Shown here: one piece after another, positions 36,766-45,664 of the stretch | How positions within the stretch are numbered: the first letter of the stretch is position 1 | How the letters are laid out: each line of letters starts with the position of its first letter | DNA from: Streptomyces sp. C10-9-1 | Lineage (GTDB): Bacteria > Actinomycetota > Actinomycetes > Streptomycetales > Streptomycetaceae | DNA: 64,000 bases | NCBI RefSeq assembly: GCF_024497955.1 | Contig: NZ_JANHKP010000010.1 | Span: forward strand, 1-64,000 | Direction of reading: 5' to 3' | The notes under the pieces: model-generated | Databases searched by the model: none | Told to the model about the DNA's origin: nothing | The model's input: only the letters and a program-made list of their open reading frames with translations | Program-made: the position numbers and the translations under genes

Positions 36766-37848
36766 GTGACCGACATCTCCGCCACCGCCGCCTCCCTCCC
36801 GGCCGACGCCCGGCCCGGGGGCACGCGGCCCGTCCCCGGGCCGGGTGCCGCCGGGCCCGCCGAGGCCACCGCCCGCTGGCGCGCGGTGGCCGCGGCCACC
36901 GGCCCGGCCGACCGGGAGGCCGCGGAGGCGGGTGTCCGCCTCGCCTACCGCTCGGCGGGGCTGCCCGAGCCGCGCCGGGTGCTCTGGGCCGACTCGCCCC
37001 GTGCCGCCGTGGCCCTGCTGCGGGCGGGCGGCGGCTTCGGCCGCAGTGTGCGCGAGGAGGTCCGCACCCGCCCCTGGGAGGCCGAACGGGCCCGCGTCCA
37101 CCGGGAGCTGGGTGCCGCGGGGTACGCGGCGCTCTGGGCGTCCACGGGGGCGAGGCTGTGGGAGCAGGCCAGGGCCCTGGCCGAGCGGATCCGGGCGGGG
37201 GTCGCCGAGGAGGCGGGCGGCGGGCCCGAGGTGCGGCTGCTGCTGCTGGACGCGGTCCTCGGCCAGCATGACGCGGCCTGGCTCGCGGCTCTCTCCGGGC
37301 GGGGAACCGCGCTGGACGGCCTCGCCGCGGTGGCCCGGAACGCGGGCTGGTGGTGGCCGTACGAGGACGCCGCGGTGGTCTGCGAACGGCCGGTGGAGCT
37401 GCACCGGGACGAGGCGGGCCGGCTGGACAGGGGCGACGGCCCCGCCCTGGCCTTCCCCGACGGCTTCGCGCTGCACGCCTGGCGGGGCATGGCGGTGCGG
37501 GCGGACTTCCTCGCCGTGCTCGCGGACCTCACCCCCGAGCGCATACGCGCCGAGGACAACGCCGAACTCCGCCGTGTGATGCTGGAGTTCTACGGCTACG
37601 ACCGCTATCTGGCGGACTCGGGCGCCGAACCCCTGCACCGGGACGCGACGGGGATCCTGTGGCGGATCGCGCTCGCCGACGACGAGGACGTGGCGATGGT
37701 CGAGGTGGTCAACTCCACCCCGGAGCCCGACGGCACGTCCCGCACGTACTGGCTGCGCGTGCCGCCCACCACCCGGACGGCGCGTGAGGGCGTCGCCTGG
37801 ACCTTCGGGCTGACGGAGGAGGAGTACGCCCCGCTGCACCAGACATGA
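36766..37848 (+). CDS. DUF6745-domain protein
   Basis: A 360-residue protein of unknown function. The diagnostic part is WWWPYEDAAVVCERP followed by RLDRGDGPALAFPDGFALHA, where family members carry a repeated R-L-H..D-G-P-A..Y.D-G pattern. The N-terminal 40 residues are a disordered Pro/Ala lead. No membrane segment or catalytic motif that I recognise. The GTG at 36766 has GACGAGG upstream. It ends 22 bases from the convergent 63-codon gene. It shares orientation with the small gene before it. Confidence 0.75.
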   Translation: MTDISATAASLPADARPGGTRPVPGPGAAGPAEATARWRAVAAATGPADREAAEAGVRLAYRSAGLPEPRRVLWADSPRAAVALLRAGGGFGRSVREEVRTRPWEAERARVHRELGAAGYAALWASTGARLWEQARALAERIRAGVAEEAGGGPEVRLLLLDAVLGQHDAAWLAALSGRGTALDGLAAVARNAGWWWPYEDAAVVCERPVELHRDEAGRLDRGDGPALAFPDGFALHAWRGMAVRADFLAVLADLTPERIRAEDNAELRRVMLEFYGYDRYLADSGAEPLHRDATGILWRIALADDEDVAMVEVVNSTPEPDGTSRTYWLRVPPTTRTAREGVAWTFGLTEEEYAPLHQT

Positions 37849-37870
37849 GCACCCCCTGACGGGCGGGCGC

Positions 37871-38062
37871 TCAGTGGTCCTCGTGGACCGCGCCCGCTCC
37901 CCCGCCGCTCTCGGCCTCCGGGCGGCCCTGCTGGTGGTCGGCGTGGCGCGCGGGTTCCGCTCCGGCCACCACCGGGTCGAACGCGGCGCCCGCGCCCCAC
38001 GCCGCGCCGAAGACGGCGGTGAGCAGGACCGCGAAGGCGGCGGCCTTGGGACCGGCGTTCAT
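37871..38062 (-). CDS. Short secreted His-rich protein behind a CsoR-type operator, possibly truncated
   Basis: A 63-residue protein: an N-terminal hydrophobic segment (AAAFAVLLTAVFGAAWGAGA) followed by a polar tail ending HADHQQGRPEAESG and GAVHEDH. The N-terminus resembles that of longer Streptomyces secreted proteins found with copper-export genes, whose folded C-terminal domain is missing here; that comparison is from memory. Translation signals are intact (ATG at 38062, GGGAGG 6 bases upstream). It may be a working short copper-related peptide or a remnant. The operator upstream points to copper-responsive control. Confidence 0.5.
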   Translation of the reverse strand: MNAGPKAAAFAVLLTAVFGAAWGAGAAFDPVVAGAEPARHADHQQGRPEAESGGGAGAVHEDH

Positions 38063-38110
38063 GAGGGACCTCCCGTGTCCGAGGGCCGCCGGGTGCGGCC
38101 CGGGACCATG

Positions 38111-38146
38111 GTACCCCCTGGGGGTATCAATACCCCCAGGGGGTAT
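38111..38146 (-). promoter_or_regulatory. Double CsoR-type operator
   Basis: Two adjacent 15-bp dyads, TACCCCCTGGGGGTA (38112-38126) and TACCCCCAGGGGGTA (38131-38145), are themselves mirror images around CAA/TTG. G-tract dyads flanked by TA are the operator type of copper-sensing CsoR repressors. They lie about 50 bases upstream of the 63-codon gene. Confidence 0.7.
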
Positions 38147-38156
38147 GACGGCCGGC

Positions 38157-38492
38157 CTACTCCAGGATGCCGAGCGCGGCGTCGGCCCGGCAGTGGGAGC
38201 ACGCTTCGACCCCCTCCGCGACGGCACGGGCGGCGGCCTCCCGGGAGACGGGATACCGGCGCCCTCCGGCGAGATGGCAGTCACCGGTGTGCACGTACAG
38301 CGGCCGGCGGCCCTCGCCGATACCCCGTTCGACGACCCAGTCCGGCACCGGCGGCCGCCTGGCCTCGCCCGCGCGGCGCTCGGCCTCACGCCGCTCCGCG
38401 TCCGCGATCCGCGCGCGCACGCGCTCCAGGGCGAGCACCAGCCAGGTCTCCAGGGTGCGCAGACGGGGCAGGTCGGGCGGCAGGTCGGACAC
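38157..38492 (-). CDS. DUF6233-domain protein
   Basis: A 111-residue Streptomyces-type protein of unknown function. The family pattern is clear: PPDLPRLRTLETWLVLALER at the start, an Arg/Glu-rich helix, PVPDWVVERGIGEGRRPLYV, then HTGDCHLAGGRRYPVSREAA and a closing ACSHCRADAALGILE. The conserved Cys in GDC and the CSHC pair could bind zinc. Genomes of this genus often carry many copies. It ends just beyond the CsoR-type operator and follows the 123-residue gene by 15 bases. Confidence 0.85.
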   Translation of the reverse strand: MSDLPPDLPRLRTLETWLVLALERVRARIADAERREAERRAGEARRPPVPDWVVERGIGEGRRPLYVHTGDCHLAGGRRYPVSREAAARAVAEGVEACSHCRADAALGILE

Positions 38493-38507
38493 GGGAGGGC
38501 CCTCCGG

Positions 38508-38879
38508 TCAGGCGGCGGGGGTGACGCCCGGGGCGGGCGCCGCCCCGGGACGGGTGGCGGCCTTCAGCTCCGTCCGGGCCGCGACGACGTCCTCACGGGC
38601 GACCTCCGCCCAGTAGGGGTGCACGGCGACGGCCTCGGAGAGGGCCAGGCACTCCGCGCGGAGGCGGTCCACGGCGGCCCTCTCCTCCTCCCTCCAGCCC
38701 GGACTCGACGGCCGCCCGCCCTCGGTCCGCCCGGTGTGCGGGTGCTCGGTACCCGGCCACCCCTCATGGGGCTCCACCGACCAGGGCAGGGACCGCACCA
38801 GCCCGGCCAGCTCGGCGGTCGCCCGGTGCAGGCGGAGCTGGGCGGCGCGCAGATCCTCGGGGAAGGTGTTCTCAGCCAT
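38508..38879 (-). CDS. Hypothetical helical protein, upstream of DUF6233
   Basis: A 123-residue, probably helical cytoplasmic protein of unknown function: FPEDLRAAQLRLHRATAELA at the N-terminus, and EAVAVHPYWAEVAREDVVAA later. No cysteines and no membrane segment. The ATG at 38879 lacks a good ribosome site, but a TATGAT hexamer lies 6 bases upstream on the minus strand, in an AT-rich patch, suggesting a leaderless transcript. The next gene starts 15 bases after its stop, so the two are an operon. Confidence 0.65.
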   Translation of the reverse strand: MAENTFPEDLRAAQLRLHRATAELAGLVRSLPWSVEPHEGWPGTEHPHTGRTEGGRPSSPGWREEERAAVDRLRAECLALSEAVAVHPYWAEVAREDVVAARTELKAATRPGAAPAPGVTPAA

Positions 38880-39094
38880 GACTGAATCATACTCGTGTTC
38901 GATTTACTGGGTCGGTTTCGCCGGCCGCCGGTGAGCCGCGCCGCACCCCCGGGCGGCGGGAGGCGCCCGAGGGGCACGGGGCGCACGCCGGACCCCTTCC
39001 GCGCCGCCGGGCCCGGCCCTCCGGGCGCCGCCCGCCGGTGTGCGCCGCCGGATCCGCCCCCGGCGGACGCGCCGCGAGGGCCGGGAGCGGGGCG

Positions 39095-39676
39095 TCACAG
39101 TCCGGGCGCCCCCCACACCGGGAACCAGCGGCCGAGGTCGGCCTCGATGCGCAGGTCGTCCGCGAGAACCGCCCTGACCTGGAGTTCGAGCGGGTTGTCG
39201 CGCTTCTCTCCCGGAAGCGGCGCGAAGGGGTAGAAGGTGCCGCGCTTGTAGAGGTAGACCAGGGCCAGCCGCCGGTCCTCGGAGTCCCGGAAGGCCACCA
39301 GGGAGCACAGCAGCTGCGGGCCGAACCCGCCGTCCTCCAGGGCCGTGTTCACCGCGTGCAGGTCGCTCACCAGAGCCGGCAGGCCGTCCTCGCCCCGGCG
39401 CCGGGACAGCAGCCAGGCGTACCCGTAGGCGTCGCGGCTGAACTCGACCCGCTCCCCCTGCCGCTCGGAGTCGGCGTCCAGCAGCTGCTGCACCTCGCGG
39501 CGGACCCGGTCGAAGGCGCCGCCCTCGGTGGCGGAGAAGCACACCGAACCGGCGCCCGTGGGCGCGAAGCCGACGGCCGCGCGCAGCGCCACGGCCGCGG
39601 ACGGCAGGGCGAAGAGCCGGTCCAGGTCGGGCCGGACCGGTTCGGACCGGCCGAGCAGGGTGCTCCAGAAGCCCAC
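39095..39676 (-). CDS. pspAB: PspA-associated protein PspAB
   Basis: A 193-residue cytoplasmic protein of the PspAB family, found in actinobacteria beside htpX and often near pspA-type genes. Stretches MGFWSTLLGRSEPVRPDLDR, FSRDAYGYAWLLSRR and KRGTFYPFAPLPGEKRDN are characteristic. Its molecular role is not established; association with the phage-shock envelope-stress response is inferred from gene neighbourhoods. ATG at 39676 lies 12 bases after the htpX stop, so the two are co-transcribed. No pspA or pspAA gene is visible in this window. Confidence 0.88.
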   Translation of the reverse strand: MGFWSTLLGRSEPVRPDLDRLFALPSAAVALRAAVGFAPTGAGSVCFSATEGGAFDRVRREVQQLLDADSERQGERVEFSRDAYGYAWLLSRRRGEDGLPALVSDLHAVNTALEDGGFGPQLLCSLVAFRDSEDRRLALVYLYKRGTFYPFAPLPGEKRDNPLELQVRAVLADDLRIEADLGRWFPVWGAPGL

Positions 39677-39688
39677 GGGCTTCTCCTC

Positions 39689-40600
39689 TCAGGGTGTCTC
39701 GTCGCCCAGCTGCGCGGAGATCTGCGCCAGCGCCTCCAGGCGCCGCTCCAGGGGCGGGTGGGTCGAGAACAGGCGGGCGGCGGCGGACCCGGGCCGGAGC
39801 GCGGGGGTGAAGAAGAAGGCGTTGAACGCCTGGGCGGTGCGCAGGTCCCGGGTCGGGATGCGGGCGATCTCCCCGTCGACCTTGGTCAGCGCGGCGGCCA
39901 GGGCGGAGGGCTTGCCCGTGAGCAGCGCGGCCGCCCGGTCGGCGGCCAGCTCCCGGTAGCGGGACAGGGCCCGGATGAGCAGGAAGCTGAGCGCGTAGAC
40001 GGCCGCCGAGACGCCCATCACGGCCGCGAAGGCGACCGCGGTGTTCTGGTCCCGCCTGCCTCCGCCGAAGAGCTGCGAGTAGAAGGCGAAGCGCACGGTG
40101 AGTCCGGCGATCACGCCCAGGAACGAGGCGATGGTGATCACGGCCACGTCCCGGTGGGCCACATGGGAGAGCTCGTGTGCCAGCACGCCCTCGAGCTCCT
40201 CCGTCTCCAGCCGCCGCTGGAGTCCGCTGGTGACGCAGACCACCGCGTGGTCGGCGTTGCGGCCGGTGGCGAAGGCGTTGGGCAGGTCCATCCGCGAGAC
40301 GGCCACCCGGGGCTTGGGCATGTCGGCGGAGGCGCACAGCCGGTCGACGATGCCGTGCAGCACCGGCTCCTCCTCGGGGCCGACCAGCTGCCCCCGCATG
40401 GCGTACAGGGCGATCCGGTCGGAGAACCAGAACTGCGCCACCAGCAGCCCCCCGGCGATCACCACGATCAGGACCACGGACTTGAGCAGGACGACGAGCG
40501 CCGCGACGAACCCCACGTAGAGGAGCCCGAGGAGGAACATGGTGAGGACCATGCGCGCGGTCAGCTGCCGGTCCGGTTCGAATCGACTACGCACCGTCAT
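39689..40600 (-). CDS. htpX: Membrane zinc metalloprotease HtpX
   Basis: A 303-residue M48-family membrane protease that degrades damaged membrane proteins. Two hydrophobic segments lie near residues 15-60 and two more near 150-205. The zinc site is VLAHELSHVAHRD (HExxH), with the third ligand in SRYRELAADRAA. The active site faces the cytoplasm in characterised homologues. The ATG at 40600 has GAGGTG close upstream. It leads a two-gene operon with pspAB, in keeping with envelope-stress quality control. Confidence 0.94.
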   Translation of the reverse strand: MTVRSRFEPDRQLTARMVLTMFLLGLLYVGFVAALVVLLKSVVLIVVIAGGLLVAQFWFSDRIALYAMRGQLVGPEEEPVLHGIVDRLCASADMPKPRVAVSRMDLPNAFATGRNADHAVVCVTSGLQRRLETEELEGVLAHELSHVAHRDVAVITIASFLGVIAGLTVRFAFYSQLFGGGRRDQNTAVAFAAVMGVSAAVYALSFLLIRALSRYRELAADRAAALLTGKPSALAAALTKVDGEIARIPTRDLRTAQAFNAFFFTPALRPGSAAARLFSTHPPLERRLEALAQISAQLGDETP

Positions 40601-40856
40601 CACCTCGGTTCCCGGACCGCCGCGCGGTCCCCGCCGCGCCCGGCCGGGCGCGGTCGCCCGGCGACCGGCTCCCGGGCCCCTGCCGTGGGGGTCCGGCCGC
40701 CCGCGGCCGCCCGGCCCGCGGCACTGCTGCCCGGTGCCGGCGGCCGACCGCGTCCCGCGCAGCGGCGCGGGCCGCACGTTCAGTGTTGACCCTGGCGCAC
40801 CGCACCGCCAAGCGCGGGGCCCGGCGCGCGGCGCGGGGCGCCCCGGACGCCCCGCG

Positions 40857-42203
40857 CTACCCGTGCTCGACGTCCAGGCGCAGGAAGTGGGCGGAGCAGG
40901 AGATGCAGGGGTCGTGGTTGCGGATGGCGCGCTCGCACAGCCGGGTGAGCGCCTCGGTGTCGGGGTCCGGGCCGCCGCGCCGGAGCTCGTCCTGCACGAG
41001 GCGCCGGAGGTCGTCCTCGATCGCCCCCTGGTTCTGCGCCGTCGGCGGCACCAGCACGGCGTCGGCGACCGTGCCGTCGCCGTCGAGGGTGTAGCGGTGG
41101 TACAGCAGCCCGCGGGGGGCCTCGGTTGCCCCGTGGCCGGTGCCCGCCCGTGCGGGCACGTCCGCCGACGGCCGGTCGGGCGGCTCGTAGGCGTCGATCA
41201 GGCGGACGGCCTCGTCGGCGGCGTACAGCACCTCCAGCGCGCGGACCACGATGCTGCGGAACGGGTTGCGGCAGACCTCTCCGCCGTCCCCCGGTGCCGC
41301 GATGCCCGCCTCCCCGGCCGCCTCGCGGGCGAGGGGGGACATCAGGTGGCCGCTGATGGCGTAGCGGGCGAGGGAGCCGGTGAGGTGCCGGCGGCCGTCC
41401 AGCCGGGACTGCAGGGCGGTGGAGTGCGGCACCTGCTGCTCCACGACGTGCCGGCCGAAGTCGCGGACGGCGAAGGAGCGCGGGGGTGCGGCGGCGCCGG
41501 CCGCGAGGACGGCCGGGGTCCCCGAGCCGATCGCGTAGGCACCGGGTTCGGCGAGGGCGAGGAGGTCGGCGTCGACCGCCGCGTCCGGGAAGTCGAAGCC
41601 CGCCACCCAGCGCACGGCCTCCCGGGCGTCGTCGCGGGCGCGCAGCAGGCGCTCGCGCAGGGGCCGCAGCTCCGCGCGGGCGGGCACCCGGTGGAAGCCT
41701 CCGACCCGGACGTTCACCGGGTGGATGGCGCGGCCCCCCAGGACCTCCATCAGGAGGTTGCCCGCCTGCTTCAGCCTCAGCCCGCGCTCGACCTGCGGCC
41801 GGTGGGTGCGGGCGAGGTCGACGGCGCTGTCCCCGCCGAGGAAGTCGGGGGCGTGCAGCAGGTGGACGTGCAGGGTCTGGCTCTCGATCCACTCCCCGCA
41901 GTAGAGCAGCCGCCGCAGGTCGGCGAGCGGACCGCCGACCTCGACCCCGCAGGCGTCCTCGATCGCGCGGCAGGCGCTCATCTGGTAGGCGACCGGGCAG
42001 ATGCCGCACACCCGGGAGGTGATGTCGGGCGGCTCGGTGTGGCCGCGTCCGCGCAGGAACGCCTCGAAGAAGCGCGGCGGTTCGTAGATCTCCAGGCGGG
42101 CCTCGGCGACCTCGCCCCCGCGGATGCGGACGTGCAGGGCGCCCTCGCCCTCGACACGGCTCAGGGCGCCGACGCGCAGGACCCGGGTCTCGCGGTGGGT
42201 CAC
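40857..42203 (-). CDS. hyhL: [NiFe] hydrogenase large subunit, group 3b-like
   Basis: A 448-residue catalytic subunit holding the NiFe(CN)2CO site. The four nickel-ligand cysteines are present in RVCGIC (Cys66, Cys69) and DPCISCSAH (about Cys433, Cys436). The last nine residues after that histidine form the extension that a maturation protease removes. [16 protein letters not shown] and the short length match cytosolic bidirectional group 3 enzymes. The GTG at 42203 overlaps the small-subunit stop by 4 bases. It is the last gene of the hydrogenase operon. Confidence 0.92.
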   Translation of the reverse strand: MTHRETRVLRVGALSRVEGEGALHVRIRGGEVAEARLEIYEPPRFFEAFLRGRGHTEPPDITSRVCGICPVAYQMSACRAIEDACGVEVGGPLADLRRLLYCGEWIESQTLHVHLLHAPDFLGGDSAVDLARTHRPQVERGLRLKQAGNLLMEVLGGRAIHPVNVRVGGFHRVPARAELRPLRERLLRARDDAREAVRWVAGFDFPDAAVDADLLALAEPGAYAIGSGTPAVLAAGAAAPPRSFAVRDFGRHVVEQQVPHSTALQSRLDGRRHLTGSLARYAISGHLMSPLAREAAGEAGIAAPGDGGEVCRNPFRSIVVRALEVLYAADEAVRLIDAYEPPDRPSADVPARAGTGHGATEAPRGLLYHRYTLDGDGTVADAVLVPPTAQNQGAIEDDLRRLVQDELRRGGPDPDTEALTRLCERAIRNHDPCISCSAHFLRLDVEHG

Positions 42204-42985
42204 GGCCGGGACTCCCGCACGGAGGGCTCCTCGAAGGCGGCGGCGTTGTACGTGCGCAGGAAGCGCGTCACGTCCCGCTCGTCCATGCCGTCGCGGCGCA
42301 GCACGGGGATGTAGGCGGGCAGGTTGGTGGACCGGGCGGGGCCGAAGCAGCCGTAGCAGCCGCGTCCGAAGGCGGGGCAGATCGCGCCGCAGCCGGCATG
42401 GGTCACGGGGCCGAGGCAGGGGGTCCCGTGGGCGACGGTCACGCACACCGTGCCGCGGCGCTTGCACGCGAAGCAGACGCTGTGGTCGGGGATGTCGGGC
42501 CGGCGGCCGCTGAGGTAGGCGGTGACGACCTCCAGCAGCTGGCCCCGGTCGATGGGGCAGCCGCGGAGTTCGAAGTCGACCGGGACATGGGCGGAGACGG
42601 GCGTGGAGGTGGCGAGGGTGGAGATGTACTCGGGGGTGGCGTAGACCGTGCGGGTGAACTCCTCCACGTCGGCGAAGTTCCGCAGGGCCTGGACTCCGCC
42701 GGCGGTGGCGCAGGCGCCGATGGTGACCAGGTGGCGGGAGTCGGCCCGCACCTGGCGGATGCGCCGGGCGTCCTCCGGGGTGGTGATCGAGCCCTCGACG
42801 AGGGAGAGGTCGTAGGGGCCCGGTGCGACGGCTCCGGAGGCCTCCAGGAAGTGGCGGATCTCCACCTCGTCGGCGAGTGGCAGGAGTTCGTCCTCGCAGT
42901 CGAGGAGGGTCAGCTGGCACCCGTCGCAGGAGGCGAACTTGAACACGCCGAGCCGGGGGCGCGGGCGGGGTTCCTGGTCGGTCAT
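42200..42985 (-). CDS. hyhS: [NiFe] hydrogenase small subunit, group 3b-like
   Basis: A 261-residue electron-transfer subunit carrying iron-sulfur clusters. The proximal-cluster motif [13 protein letters not shown] supplies Cys20 and Cys23, followed by GACATAGG and [10 protein letters not shown]. The C-terminal half has further cysteine groups ([27 protein letters not shown]) for additional 4Fe-4S clusters. There is no Tat signal peptide, so the enzyme is cytoplasmic. ATG at 42985, 4 bases after the FAD-subunit stop. It contacts the large subunit and the diaphorase subunit encoded beside it. Confidence 0.92.
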   Translation of the reverse strand: MTDQEPRPRPRLGVFKFASCDGCQLTLLDCEDELLPLADEVEIRHFLEASGAVAPGPYDLSLVEGSITTPEDARRIRQVRADSRHLVTIGACATAGGVQALRNFADVEEFTRTVYATPEYISTLATSTPVSAHVPVDFELRGCPIDRGQLLEVVTAYLSGRRPDIPDHSVCFACKRRGTVCVTVAHGTPCLGPVTHAGCGAICPAFGRGCYGCFGPARSTNLPAYIPVLRRDGMDERDVTRFLRTYNAAAFEEPSVRESRP

Positions 42986-42989
42986 GGCG

Positions 42990-43853
42990 TCACAGCTCCC
43001 GGTACGTCAGCAGCGGTCCCGCACGGTCGTAGCCGGCCACGGGCCCGTCGCGGCACACCAGCAGCGGGCCGAGCTGGCAGTGGCCGCAGTGGCCGGTGCC
43101 GCAGTGCATGGTGCGCTCCAGCGACACCTGGACGCGGTCCTCGGCGACGCCGCGGTGGGCGAGGTCGCGCGCCGCGGCCCGCATCATCACCTCCGGGCCG
43201 CAGACGAAGGCGGCCGTGCGCCCCGGGGTGAACGGGGCCCGTTCCAGCAGCGCGGTGACCACGCCGACCTCGCCCGTCCACCGCGGGCCGGGCCGGTCCA
43301 CGGTGACCGCCACATGCGTTCCGGGGCGGGCCGACCACTCCTCGACATCGTCCGCGAAGGGCAGTTCGCCGGGGCTGCGCGCACCGACCAGGACGCCGAG
43401 CCGGCCGCCGGAGCGGCCCGCGGACCGGTCCCGGAGCAGGGCGTGCACCAGCGGGCGCAGCGGGGCGAGGCCGATGCCGCCGGCGACGACGAGCACGTCC
43501 CGGTCCCGTGCGCGGGCGAGGTCCCAGGCGGTGCCGAAGGGGCCGCGCAGGGCGATCTGGGTGCCCGGCGCGCTGTCGTGGAGGGCTGCGGAGACGGCGC
43601 CGACCGCGCGGACGGTGTGCTCCAGGGTCCGGCCGTCCTCGCCGATGCCGCTGGCGGACAGGGGGATCTCGCCCCGCCCGAAGGCGTAGGCCATCGCGAA
43701 CTGCCCGGGGGCGAAGCGCGGCAGCGCCCGGTCCACCGGTTCCACGACGAGCGTGGCGGTGTCCGGGGTCTGCCGGGTCCTGCGCACCACGCGGTAGGGG
43801 ACCGGCACGGTGGCGCCGGGGCCCGAGCCGCCGGTGGCGCTGCGGACGCTCAC
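42990..43853 (-). CDS. hyhG: Hydrogenase gamma subunit: FAD/NAD(P)-binding oxidoreductase
   Basis: A 287-residue ferredoxin-NADP reductase-like subunit linking the hydrogenase to NAD(P). An FAD-binding barrel ([20 protein letters not shown]) precedes an NAD(P)-binding half ([20 protein letters not shown] and [16 protein letters not shown]). The C-terminal [18 protein letters not shown] is the [2Fe-2S] cysteine set of the PyrK-type family. The GTG at 43853 overlaps the stop of the cyclic-nucleotide-fold gene by 4 bases. Group 3b enzymes couple H2 and NADP(H); some also reduce sulfur. Confidence 0.9.
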   Translation of the reverse strand: MSVRSATGGSGPGATVPVPYRVVRRTRQTPDTATLVVEPVDRALPRFAPGQFAMAYAFGRGEIPLSASGIGEDGRTLEHTVRAVGAVSAALHDSAPGTQIALRGPFGTAWDLARARDRDVLVVAGGIGLAPLRPLVHALLRDRSAGRSGGRLGVLVGARSPGELPFADDVEEWSARPGTHVAVTVDRPGPRWTGEVGVVTALLERAPFTPGRTAAFVCGPEVMMRAAARDLAHRGVAEDRVQVSLERTMHCGTGHCGHCQLGPLLVCRDGPVAGYDRAGPLLTYREL

Positions 43854-44332
43854 GGCACGCGTCCGGGGTGCGCCGCCCCGGGCGGCGGGGCGTACAGGTC
43901 CAGCAGCCGGGCCCGGGTGGCCTCCAGGCGCCTGCCGACGACCTCGGCGACGCGCAGCGTGAGCACCCGGCCCAGCTCCGGCTCCCGGGTGCACAGGTCC
44001 CTGACCTCGGCGGCCGGGAACTCCCTGGCCTGCACGGCGGTGGCCGCCGTCGCGGCGAGCCGCCACAGGTGCGGCGGGACCAGCCAGGACCAGCCGACCA
44101 GTTCACCGGCCCCGACCGTCTCCACCACCGCCTCGGGCCGCCCGGGGACACGGGTGGAGAGGGTGACCGTGCCCTGGTGCAGGACCCAGAAGCGGTCGGC
44201 GGGGCGGCCCTCCTCGAACAGCCGGGTCCCGGCGGCGAGGGCGACGTCCCCGCCGAGCGCGAGGAGCGCCGCGGCCCCGTCCTCGGGCAGCCGGGCGAGG
44301 AAGCCGCCGCGGGGTGCGGTCCCGCCGGTCAC
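43850..44332 (-). CDS. Cyclic-nucleotide-binding-fold protein within the hydrogenase operon
   Basis: A 160-residue protein that is almost entirely one CRP-type nucleotide-binding barrel (FLARLPEDGAAALLALGGDV, AAGTRLFEEGRPADRFWVLH, GELVGWSWLVPP), followed by a helix. It lacks the helix-turn-helix of CRP/FNR regulators, so it is not a transcription factor. It overlaps both neighbours by 4 bases and must be made with the enzyme. It may bind a nucleotide to regulate activity or serve as a structural partner. The phosphate-binding Arg of true cAMP sites is not evident. Confidence 0.8.
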   Translation of the reverse strand: MTGGTAPRGGFLARLPEDGAAALLALGGDVALAAGTRLFEEGRPADRFWVLHQGTVTLSTRVPGRPEAVVETVGAGELVGWSWLVPPHLWRLAATAATAVQAREFPAAEVRDLCTREPELGRVLTLRVAEVVGRRLEATRARLLDLYAPPPGAAHPGRVP

Positions 44333-45540
44333 GGGCCGGTCCGTCCGGGCGAACGGCCCCGGGCGTCGCCGGGCTCCGCGGGCGCGGTCGGCGGGAGGGT
44401 GCGTGCCGACCACTCGCGGTCCAGGGCGGCGGCCTCCTCGGTGATGTCGATGCCGACGGGGCACCAGACGATGCAGCGCCCGCAGCCCACGCAGCCGGAG
44501 CTGCCGAACTGGTCGTGCCAGGTGCCGAGTTTGTGGGTGAGCCACTGGCGGTAGCGGCTGCGGCCGGAGGAGCGGACGGGGCCGCCGGGCAGGTGGGAGA
44601 AGTCGAGGTCGAAACAGGACTCCCAGCGCCGCCAGCGCTCCGCGTGGTCGCCCGTGAGGTCGCCGACGTCCTCGGTGGAGGTGCAGAAGCAGGTGGGGCA
44701 GACCATGGTGCAGTTGCCGCAGGTCAGGCAGCGCGAGGCGACGTCGTCCCAGCGGTCGGCCTCCAGGGTGCCGGCCATCAGCGCGTGCAGGTCGGTCCCG
44801 GGCATGGTCCGCCCCATCCGGGTGGCGGCATCGGCGACGGCCTCCCGGGCGGCCTCGGCCGTCGCCCCGTCGGCCGGGCGCCGCGGGAGGGCTGCCAGCA
44901 CCTCGGCTCCCGCGGGGCTCCCGGCCCGCACGAGGAAGCGGTGGCCGCCGTCGTCGACGACCTCGGTGAGCGCCAGGTCGTAGGCGGCGTCCCCGGGCGC
45001 CCCCGGTCCGGTGCCCATGGACACGCAGAAGCAGGTGGCGCCGGGCTCGGTGCACTCGGCCACGACGAGGAAGGCGCGGGCGCGGCGCCCGCGGTAGCCC
45101 TCGTCCGTGTAGGCCCCGCCGCCGAGCACGCGGTCCTGGACGGCGATGGCGCGCAGATCGCAGGGCTGGACCCCGAGGAACGCGTAGGAGACGCGCGCGG
45201 GTTCCTCGGCGCGCACGGTGATCCGGCCGTCGGCCTCGCGGTCGGCGGTCCACTCGCGCAGGCGCTGGGGGTGCAGGTACGCCTTCCACGACTGCGGGCC
45301 CGCGCTGTGCGCGAACGCCGCCCCGTCCTCCCGGGGCCGCAGGCGGTACCGGCCGGCCTCGTGCTCGACGCCCCAGCCGAAGGGCAGCCGGTCGGCGCTG
45401 TCGATCTCGTCGAGGACGACGGCCCCGTCCCGCACGGTGGGCCCGACGACGGTGTGCCCCCGGGCGCGCAGCTCGCGCACCAGGGCGCCGAGGCCGTCGC
45501 GGTCGAGCACCGCGCGCTCGGTGCCGGGGCTGTCGGTCAT
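44329..45540 (-). CDS. hyhB: Hydrogenase beta subunit: 4Fe-4S electron-transfer protein
   Basis: A 403-residue iron-sulfur subunit like HyhB/sulfhydrogenase beta. The C-terminal third carries two ferredoxin-type motifs: CLTCGNCTMVCPTCFC and CVGCGRCIVWCPVGID. Upstream, SYAFLGVQPCDLRAIAVQD and GATCFCVSMGTGP are the conserved cysteine regions of this subunit. The ATG at 45540 is preferred because GGAGGTGGG precedes it; the frame extends to 45579. It overlaps the next gene by 4 bases, and lies 124 bases after the maturation protease gene. Confidence 0.9.
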   Translation of the reverse strand: MTDSPGTERAVLDRDGLGALVRELRARGHTVVGPTVRDGAVVLDEIDSADRLPFGWGVEHEAGRYRLRPREDGAAFAHSAGPQSWKAYLHPQRLREWTADREADGRITVRAEEPARVSYAFLGVQPCDLRAIAVQDRVLGGGAYTDEGYRGRRARAFLVVAECTEPGATCFCVSMGTGPGAPGDAAYDLALTEVVDDGGHRFLVRAGSPAGAEVLAALPRRPADGATAEAAREAVADAATRMGRTMPGTDLHALMAGTLEADRWDDVASRCLTCGNCTMVCPTCFCTSTEDVGDLTGDHAERWRRWESCFDLDFSHLPGGPVRSSGRSRYRQWLTHKLGTWHDQFGSSGCVGCGRCIVWCPVGIDITEEAAALDREWSARTLPPTAPAEPGDARGRSPGRTGP

Positions 45541-45664
45541 CGCATCCCACCTCCGGGGGCCGCCGTAGCGCTCCTGCACCTCTCAAGGGTGCGGCGGGGC
45601 GCCGCCGGGGGCGAGTCCTGGGGGCCCGCCGGGGGCGGGTGCGGGCCGGCGGGCCGGAACCCGC

